Assembly: GCF_030052815.1 (NCBI RefSeq)
Contig: NC_079501.1
Span: forward strand, 81,535,979 to 81,599,978
Reading direction: 5' to 3'
DNA from: Hevea brasiliensis
Lineage: Eukaryota > Streptophyta > Magnoliopsida > Malpighiales > Euphorbiaceae
Length of the DNA: 64,000 bases
Every line of letters starts with the position of its first letter. Positions within the stretch are counted from its first letter, which is position 1. Shown here piece after piece: positions 55,668-64,000 of the stretch. The notes below the pieces were generated by a model. It did no database searches and was not told the origin of the DNA. It worked only from the letters and a program-made list of their open reading frames with translations. A program made the position numbers and the translations under genes.

Positions 55668-58600
55668 AATCGTGAAAACAAGCTTTGACCCTGCACTCCA
55701 CAAGGAACCCTAGGAAAATAATTTATGGGACTTCAATGAATAGTTATTGAGGTCTAAATGACATTAGAAATGCCAAAGAAAATTCAGAAAAATTTATTAA
55801 TCGGTACAGATCAAAAATAACCCGATAAGTTTAACGAAGGGCATTTTGGTCATTTCAACCCCAAAGTTGAATTTTGACCTAAATTCCAATTAAAATGAGA
55901 GAGAATAAAATAATTAAAATAAATTAAAACATGAATTTGTGTAATGGAAAATGGAAAAGAAAAGAAAGAAAATCAAAAGAAAAATGAATTATTACATAAG
56001 TAATGATGTCATTAAAAACGTAATTCAATTAAATGAAGATAAATACAATGGGAAGAGACAATATTGACTAAAAGCCATTATCTTCTTTATTGTTCCCTCA
56101 TTTGGCCGATTCTCCATGGAAGTCCTCTTCCATGTTCTTTCAAGCTTCAAGCTTGATTTTCCCTCCCTTCTTCACATCAAAACCCATAGTTGCCTTTACT
56201 AAAATTAATCCCGACACCAAGAGGAAGATTTTGGTTATCAAAAAGTGAAGAAATTCCAAAGTTTAGACAAGTCAAGAATTGAGCTACAAGAGGTTGGTGC
56301 ACTAAACTATACTCTTTTTCTTTCCTAAGCATGAAAAACATGTTTAATTAAGTTGAAGTGGCATGAAAACAAAAGAAAACTTAGATTATATTGAAGACTT
56401 AATTTTCGGCAGCCATGAGGGATGTGTGAAATTGATGGCTTTAATGGTTTTAAATTGGTTAGTGAGGACATGTGATGAGATTGTATATGTTAGAAATTAA
56501 GTGAATGGGAATTTCATGTGTTGTGAAATGTTGAGATAGGGTTTTGAATTAATTTTGGTACCTTGGTGTTATGGCTTGAGATTGATCTTGTTGAGATTGT
56601 TTGTTGATCATTTGAAGTGTTATGAATGATAAATTATAGTTTGGGAGTAAGGAGGAATGAATATTGGGAGTGCTTCTCTTATGCAGGAATTCGGACCTAT
56701 GAGTCCAGTATACTGTTTGAGTTATAACTGAAGTTGTGTGGCTCCAATTGGTATGAGGCAAATTGGAGGTGAAACTAAACTCAAAATACCCCATTTTTCA
56801 TGAAGAAACCATACCCAAATTCTGTCCAAATCTTGACCTAATTACTATCCCAATCTGGCTTACCAAATCCTGAGCCCAGAAAATTGACCAAATGACCTGT
56901 TCATTTGGCTATAACTCCCTCTAGATAGGTCCAAGTGACCTGAATTTTATACCATTGGAAAGATTAGACATAGGACTACAACTTTCATTAAAACACCAAG
57001 CCAAGAACTGCCTCTAACCAAATGAAATTATTGACCCAAGTTAGGTTACCAAACTAACCAGAATCGATTTTGCCCAGAATTTCCTGGACATAGACCACCC
57101 GACCAGTTTTGGCAAAATGGCCACAACTTGGTCTATAAAAATCCAAATGCTATAAAACCAATGAAAAAAATTTTATAAGACATAGGTCTACAATATTAGT
57201 CTTTTGACCAAAACCCAGAACCCAAAGAAACTAGGTCAAATGGTTAGAAAAAGTTAGCACATTAAAACCTATAGTTTGACCAAACTACACTTGACCCCAA
57301 AACAGTCTTTATGTTATATTTCCCACTAGGAAAATCTAATTGGGTGATTCAAAAAAGGAATTAAAGCTAGGACACTAAGGAACAACTTTGATGAAGGAAA
57401 GTCAGCTAAATTTCCACTGTAGAGGGTCTAATGGAACCGTAGAAATAAGTGACCCAAAATTGAAAATTTGCCAATTCTCCTAGGAAACCTTGAATTGAGT
57501 TCAGCAATCAATACCAACAAAAATGTGACCCAAAATGTGGTATGTGGGGATAATTAGAATTAACATACCTAGTAAGTATAAAAAATTCAACATTTTGACT
57601 TGAATAGTAAAATGAATAGTAACCCCAATATGCCAAACACAAAGAACTCCATTTTAAGCGAATTTAAAAGTATAATCAAATGTGTATGAATTTAATTATT
57701 GGATTACTTATGAAGTATGATATTGAAACATTGTAAATTGTGCATTTCAGTAGAAAAAGAGACTGGGAAGGAGGGGAAGAAAAACGTGAGTCAAGGCAAA
57801 GAGGCGACTCACCAAAGGTTTGTATATAACTAAATTGATTTAATTGATTTTAATTTTGTAAATTGTTTTGAATAAATGATAATGGTTTGCAATTATGATT
57901 TCCCCATTGCAATTATGAATCGTGTGTTACCAATATCTTATGGATTTGAAAATGAATTGAATGTGATTATTGAATTTGAAATGTAATTATGTGATTAGAA
58001 AATCTTGTAAATTGTTTTTAAACTACAGTTAGCATGACAGTCCCGTTCGGAACTCCTCAATAGTAATGGCTATTCAGGGTTGGATAATTGGCATTAATTA
58101 TGTCTCCTATTAATAACGGTTAATGGGATGATAATGTATAAGTACTCATTAGCTAGCTAGCTTTTCCCTTATTAATAGCGGTTAGTGAGGTGATTTGCTT
58201 TGTCATAGTGTACAACACGGCATTGATCGTGAAATTTTGTGTCATAGTCTAGATTGTGTGTTCTTGGCAACACCTTTATTTTGTGATTTGTGAAAAATGG
58301 TTTGAAATAAATGGTTCATGTTAACTTGAGACTTTGGAAAACACCTCATGTGATTATGAAAATTTTAATTTGTCATATTTTGGTTTATTATGCTTTGTAA
58401 TGAGTTGAATTTACTTAGTTGTGTACCACTGAGTATCAATACTCAGCGATAGCTTATTCTGCTGTCGCAAATAAGGAAAAGAATAAGGCAGCAGAGTAAG
58501 CTGCTTGGAGCTGAACTTGAAGCTATTTTGGACTTTTTCCTAGTATATTAATTATACCCTATGTAAATTTTTCCTTTTGATGTAAATTAATTTTATGTAC

Positions 58601-59007
58601 TTATATGTACATATTGAGTGGTTGTCTAAAAGTTGTACTGTTATTTTGATTAATGTAAAACTTTGTAATATAAACTTATTTACATTTATTTATTTTTATG
58701 TATAAATGCAGTATGTAAATTTCTTTTAGAATTCTCTGAAATTGTGAAATTGAGTTGAATTGAGATTGACTTGGGTTGAGAATAATGGAGGTTGGGATTT
58801 AAATATGTATTAAAAGTGTTTTTCACAGGCTTTTGAAGAATTGTTTTTCCCAAATACAGCTGACATTCTGCTGAAATTTTTACAAAAATTGCAGAGATTT
58901 TAAATTAATCAATAATTCAATTTTGATATAAATTCCAATTAAAAGATTTTAATAATTAAGAAATATGACCCACCATTTTAAATTGAAAGGAAAAAAGGAT
59001 TTAAAAT

Positions 59008-59073
59008 CCCTTGTAGTATGTTTAATGAGTTATCGGTAGGCGAAATTCGATAATTCATTAGATATACTATAGG
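59008..59073 (+). other. LTR end hairpin, copy in LTR G
   Basis: GTAGTATG...GTTATCG pairs with CGATAA...ATACTAT around GTAGGCGAAATT. The inner base pair differs from LTR S on both arms. Confidence 0.5.
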
Positions 59074-59109
59074 ATTATGCCATACCTTACAGAGAGGTAA
59101 GGTGTGACA

Positions 59110-59703
59110 GATATTACAACTTAATCCATGTATTTTGAAAATTAAATAATTTAGTCTCTCACTTATACTTTAATTAAAATAATAGGTCCTTCCGTTTAAT
59201 ATTACTATTAGTTTAAATAAGAAGATAAATATACCCTTTATTCAATTAAAAAAAATTATTATTTGTCCCCTGAGGTTTGATTGATATTATGATTTGGTCC
59301 TTATATTTTGAAAATTAAATAATTTAGTTTTGATGTTTTCTTTCAATTAAAATTAATTGTTATCAAATAAATTAATCCTTTTTATTCTATAAAAAGAATT
59401 CAAGAAAAAAAAATTAATAAAAACAAAGTTAATAAAAAAAAATTCTAATAATTTTAGCAATTATTATATATTGGGACTAAATCGTTTAATTTTCAAAATA
59501 CAGGGACTAAGTTATAATATTGATCAAAACTCAAGAACCAAAAAGTAAATTTTCTTTAATTAAATAATGAATATATTTATCTTTTCACTTAAACTAATGA
59601 TAATATTAAACGAAAAAATCTCTAATTTTAACAGAAAAATAACTAAGAACTAAATCGTTTAATTTTTAAAATATAAAAATTAAATTATAATATTATCCCA
59701 ATT
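59110..59703. mobile_element. Long inverted-repeat (foldback/MITE-like) element
   Basis: The left arm (59110 to about 59345) reads ATTTTGAAAATTAAATAATTT, GTTTAATATTACTATTAG, AGAAGATAAATATACCC; the right arm (about 59455-59703) carries the reverse complement in the reverse order. Within each arm the ATTTTGAAAATTAAA motif occurs twice. No coding sequence. It starts exactly where LTR G ends. Superfamily not determined because no clear target-site duplication was found. Confidence 0.65.
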
Positions 59704-60531
59704 ATCAAATAGCCCCAGAATAATAACTATCCAAGTATATTTAGTCTCAAATTTAGAAGGAAAAAAAAAAAAGAAGATTGTGATTGGTTGATGGTCATTA
59801 TAAAACTTAATCAATTTTAATGAGTAAGAATTACTCTTTTTTTATTACGAATGATGGGATAATCTTGGAAAAAAATCATGAATGGCTACAATTCTAACAT
59901 CCAACCAACCAATCAAACAGGCTTGCTGTCAATTAATGATCCATACAATACTTAAATCATTGAGTGAATGTTTGCATCAGTCAGCATATCAAGACAGGAA
60001 TTTTTCTTTCTTTTTTTTTTAATAAAATTTTCACTCTTTCATTATAAAATTTATTTCAATTCCATTTTAGGAGAAATTTTCACTTCAACTAGATTTTATT
60101 GAGGAAAAAAATAAAATAAAATCCAATATGAATCTATAAATATATGACTTTATTTTAGATTATGGGATTTAATTTCAAAATCATACACCACTATACTTTA
60201 TAATAATTTAATAGTGACTAAAAAAATGAACATAAATAAATATATCTCTCTATGCTATTTCTATTCTATGTTAAAGGGCTTGACTTGTGTAATAAAGTGA
60301 GAATGAGTGTTAGAGATGTGTAGAAGATGATAAGGTCAACAGACCAACCAACTTTCCTTTATACACTCCATTAACATCTCATCATAACCAAGAAAACATT
60401 TTGCATGGTCTTTCTTTCTTTTCTTTCACCATCTTCTTAAACAAAACTACATATTCTAGCTCTTTCAAATCTACACACAACTAAGACAAGTATAGAAGAA
60501 ATTAAAGGAGAGAGATTAGTTGCGGACAGAG
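59704..60531 (+). promoter_or_regulatory. Upstream region of the MLO-like gene
   Basis: About 0.8 kb of single-copy-looking, AT-rich sequence between the inverted-repeat element and the MLO start codon. A TATA-like CTTTATACAC lies at 60357-60366, roughly 165 bp before the ATG, and a second AT-rich TATAAATATATG at 60136. A pyrimidine-rich stretch (TCTTTCTTTTCTTTCACC, 60410-60430) lies in the probable 5' untranslated region. Assignment is by position only. Confidence 0.35.
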
Positions 60532-63500
60532 ATGGCAGGAGGAGTAACCTTGGAGTATACTCCTACATGGGTAGTCGCTGTGGTTTGCACTTTTATTGTG
60601 ATTATATCTCTTTCTGTTGAAAGGTTCCTTCATTATCTTGGCAAGGTATGTAAATGTTTTAGAATTAAGATGAGAATTAACAATCTGTGAAATAAGGTTT
60701 TAAGTGTTTTTGGGCTGATATGATTTGCAGTTCTTGAAGAAGAAAAACCAGAAACCCCTATTTGAAGCTTTACTGAAGATCAAAGAAGGTATATGGATTT
60801 GTACCCATATTTTGTAATGAATTCTCCTGTAAAAAAGAGAATATTTATATCTTTATCAAGTGATTGTTAATGATTATTATATTTGATTTGATGATATGCA
60901 GAGTTGATGCTTTTGGGGTTCATATCACTGCTGCTGACAGTGTTTCAAGATAGGATTACCTCAATCTGCATATCAGAGGATTTAGCTAATAAATGGCTAC
61001 CTTGCAAGAAAAAATCAAGTGCCACTGGTACTGCACATTTTCAGACCTTCTTCTCTTTCTTCCCTGGTGGTTCCACCCATCGCCTACTAGCTGAGGCCTC
61101 TGACTCAACCTTTACCTGCAGCGAGGTAACTAATACTTCTTTATTCATCTGCTCAATTTCTTTTTATTTCATTAAGGATATTCAATCACTGAATTACTCA
61201 AGAATCTGTCACAATAGCCATTTGATTAGAGTATTTGGTTGTATGAGGCTTGATTGGTAGCAGCATGATTGTCCTAGAATTCCCCCTTAGTAGTCTACAA
61301 TGAAGACTTTAATTTTGGCATTGTTGACTTGCCCAGATGTGCACCAAATCTAGGACACAAATATGTGGGTATTGTGACCCAATTAATCCATAAATACTGC
61401 AGTCATGTAAATCTAACACACACACAATACCTCACCCTATATTCCAATTGGGTCGCAACGCGAAATGACAATTCGCATCCCTGGAAAGATGTATCCAAAA
61501 TTCATGCCACACATTAAATAAGCAAATAACAATGCCACTTCCTATAACCACAATCGCACACACTTAGATTGAATTTGCCTTGCACTACACAAGCTTTGGA
61601 TTTCACAGCAAATTATATGGACAAAACTTGAAATTTTGGTATGTGGGCATTTGCATGTAACTTTCTGTTTATGTGCTAATCCTTAAAGGTTTATAATCAA
61701 TTCCCTAAAAAAAGATGAAACCTTTCAGGACATCACTAATAATGTAACTGCTGGAGATCAAAGAAGCTTCAATGAACTTTGTTAGATGTTGCTTTTCCAG
61801 AGTTTACACCCGAGTAACATAAATTGACCTCTATGCTCATGTTAGAGGGAAACTCTTTCAGAATTTAATGCATATCTTCTGCAGTTCTTGATACTCAAAA
61901 TTTAAATATTATCAGTAACTGATACTTCCTCTGCAGAATTTTCTTGGCTTAATTTATCAGAAGTAATACCTGCCAATTGAAATTTTAGATGTAATAGAAA
62001 AGAACTAGTGATTGAATTACCAAGTTGTGCATCTGGGATTACCTTAAGAAATAAAATTAACAATTTTTGTCTTTTGCTTATTACTTTTCAGGGAAAGGTT
62101 CCAGTTTTATCTTTAACTGCATTGCATCATCTTCATATATTCATCTTTGTTCTAGCTGTTGTCCATGTAGCTTTCTGCGCTCTAACCATTCTTTTTGGAG
62201 GTGCTAAGGTAAATTCCTACATCTTTCTGCTGCTTTTGCTTAGATAATTTACATAATCCATATCATCTGGAGTTCATTTACTGTTTTTCTTCTAAAAACT
62301 TTGTTTTCTATATCTCATTAAACATTCTGTATGATGTAGATTAGACAATGGAAGCACTGGGAAGATTCTATCTCAAATAAGGATTATGATCTAGAAGAAG
62401 GTAATGCTCATTGCAGTTCAACTTTACAAACATTTGCGCTATTCTTAAGTAGTCAATTTCTTTTTTTTTTTTTCTTCTTCTTCTTATGTCAAGTATCATG
62501 TATGCAGCAAAAGGCTCAAAGTTTACACACGTCCATGATCATGATTTTATCAAGAAACGGTTTAAGGGTATTGGGAAGAACTTCTACTTGATGGGTTGGG
62601 TGGTAAGTCATGATTGTTCTTAAGTTTGCACCAATTGGATAATCTGCTTAGTATATAATTAAAAGTAATTAGAAGCACCAAGAGATTTCAAGAAAAATAG
62701 ATGAATAATGAATTTACAGTCTCTTATATTTCCTGCCAGAACTGTAAACCACTATCCAAGTGCTTCACGTTGCCCTTGAAGGCTTGAACCTTCCCTTCCA
62801 AATAGTTAACAATGTATAACCTTTCTTTACTGTAACAGGTATCAATAATGTTTTTTCCCTGATGAATTCACATTTATTTTCTCAATGTTAATGGGTTTTG
62901 TTTTTTTTTTTCAGCATTCATTCTTCAAGCAGTTCTATGTGTCTATAAACAAATCTGATTATATCACATTGCGACTGGGCTTCATTATGGTAAGCTCTCT
63001 GCTACTGAACTTGTGCAGGCTTATTAGTCTTTCTGAATCAAAACACCTTAATACTTTTTATCTTTTGAACTCTCAAAATTATGTTTTTTATTTTCATTTT
63101 TAAATAATTCCTTCCATAGACTCATTGCAGAGGAAATCCAAAATTTAATTTTCACAAGTATATGATGCGTGCCCTTGAAGCAGACTTCAAGAAAGTTGTT
63201 GGAATAAGGTTAGTTGTGTTCAATATGCTGACCACAGTTTCATTTGTTCTTAATTTGACATTCCTAGGTATTTAAAGTTTAATAAGCAAAAATATCAAAT
63301 TTTAGCAGGTTGTATATATTTTGCTTGTAGATAATATGTTCTATAGCATTTCGAACTGAAACTTTCGAATGTTTCCATTGGTTAATGCAGACGTTGTTTC
63401 GTTTATTAGAAAGCTACTTTATTTCTACTGCAATTATCATTTGTAAATGGAACATACTAAGATTTGGTATCATTGATTGCAGTTGGTATCTTTGGTTATT

Positions 63501-64000
63501 TGTGGTTATTTTCTTGCTGCTGAATGTTGCTGGTAAGCTACATTACATAAATTAGTTTCCTGATTCCTACAGCATCATTTGCACCTTTTATTGATTAATA
63601 ATTTGGTTTATTGATCACATTTTCACTTCCCCAAGGTCTTGTCAGTGATTCTCCAGTCGTATGCTATTTGCTTTATGAAGATCAGCAGTTAATAAGGGTG
63701 CTTTAATTCTGATTTTGCTATGCAGGTTGGAATGCTTATTTCTGGATCGCCTTCATTCCCTTCATTGTAAGTTGTTGAATCATATACCACTGTCACAGTA
63801 GAATGTCTATACGGAATTGATTTAGTATTTGATGGTGGTTTTCCTTTTTGCAGCTTCTACTAGCTGTGGGTACTAAGTTGGAGCATATAATCACTCAATT
63901 AGCCCATGAAGTTGCTGAGAAACATGTAGCAGTTGAGGGGGACTTGGTTGTTAAACCTTCTGATGCTCACTTCTGGTTCCAGAGACCTCAGATTGTTCTC
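60532..64000 (+). CDS. MLO: MLO-like seven-transmembrane protein, exons 1-11, 3' end outside window
   Basis: Exons by GT-AG rule with phase continuity: 60532-60645, 60731-60788, 60902-61125, 62092-62208, 62340-62400, 62508-62602, 62915-62989, 63120-63208, 63483-63532, 63726-63766, 63854-64000 (continuing); 357 codons in frame, no stop. The start ATG gives the usual MLO N-terminus (EYTPTWVV, residues 8-15). Membrane segments near 14-36, 58-73, 145-168, 277-295 and 297-316; conserved loop Cys 80, 92, 130; signatures KEELMLLGFISLLLTV, ALHHLHIFIFVLAV, FKQFYVSI and FHKYMMRALEADFKKVVGIS. MLO proteins are plant plasma-membrane proteins with a calmodulin-binding tail, linked to calcium signalling, powdery-mildew susceptibility or pollen-tube and root growth depending on clade. 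The text is closest, from memory, to the Arabidopsis MLO1/13/15 group (inference). The last membrane segments and tail lie beyond 64000. Intron 3 (966 bp) is the longest. Confidence 0.93.

Larger units (their letters stand above)
55451..59109 (+). mobile_element. Solo LTR G, long-LTR gypsy family, subfamily 1
   Basis: TGTAACGCTC...AGGTGTGACA, 3659 bp. Flanking 5-mers (CACGT, GATAT) do not match, so the duplication is lost or the LTR was left by recombination between elements. Has 5S-like boxes (55622-55667), donor CAAGAG/GTTGGT (56293), acceptor GCATTTCAG (57750), double hairpin (58425-58470) and end hairpin (59008-59073, where the inner stem is TTATCG/CGATAA instead of TTACCG/CGGTAA). Confidence 0.8.

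Noticed and set aside
61329..61517. 62-codon frame near the MLO gene
   Set aside because: Lies in MLO intron 3; flanking exons join in phase across it.
62885..63103. 72-codon frame
   Set aside because: Overlaps MLO exon 7 and reads on into the intron; only 62915-62989 is coding.

Overview
The window is nuclear DNA of a flowering plant, almost certainly a eudicot. It has Cassandra TRIM elements with 5S rRNA-like LTRs, nested Ty1/copia and Ty3/gypsy retrotransposons, very long LTRs, AT-rich spacers, and one intron-rich MLO-family gene entering at the right edge. Nothing in the sequence fixes the species. Only the last 3.5 kb is an ordinary host gene; the first 60 kb is a stack of nested retrotransposons.

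Layout. (1) 1-11614: gypsy element 1 (chromovirus, minus strand), with 5' LTR C, initiator-Met-type primer site, gag and protease, and integrase running off the left edge. It is interrupted by solo LTR A and by a composite of LTR B plus a Cassandra element. (2) 11615-15187: gypsy element 2 (minus strand; reverse transcriptase end, RNase H, integrase, chromodomain), which shares LTR C with element 1 and has a truncated LTR D. (3) 15188-18955: sequence with no recognised gene, plus an LTR fragment. (4) 18956-49395: one degenerate copia element (plus strand) split by four insertions, each with a matching 5-bp target-site duplication: a 13.4-kb Tat/Ogre-like gypsy element (ATTTA), a 2.3-kb chimera carrying a phosphoglycerate mutase gene fragment (GTGAC), the 4.0-kb solo LTR S (CATAA), and a composite of LTR E, gypsy remnant and Cassandra (TAAAG). 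(5) 50081-53573: solo LTR F (CCTAG). (6) 55451-59109: solo LTR G, followed directly by a roughly 590-bp inverted-repeat element. (7) 60532-64000: the first 11 exons of an MLO-like gene.

The strongest unexplained signals lie in the long-LTR gypsy family (copies A, B, C, D, E, F, G, S and a fragment at 18236). Each of the eight copies that retains its 5' part has a 5S rRNA gene-like box A plus box C near the LTR start. All eight keep a GT splice-donor motif. LTR B lacks exactly the 1.47-kb segment that lies between donor and acceptor in its relatives, so it looks like a spliced LTR that was copied back into the genome. One subfamily ends in a covarying hairpin just before the primer site. Two independent insertions have one end made of this long LTR and the other end made of Cassandra, which also carries a 5S promoter; this suggests the two interact during reverse transcription.

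A separate signal is a set of 30-31-nt hairpins with a conserved 14-15-nt loop and compensating stem changes. They lie downstream of integrase in both the Tat-like element and the gene-capturing chimera. All motif calls were made by eye; no alignment or folding program was run.
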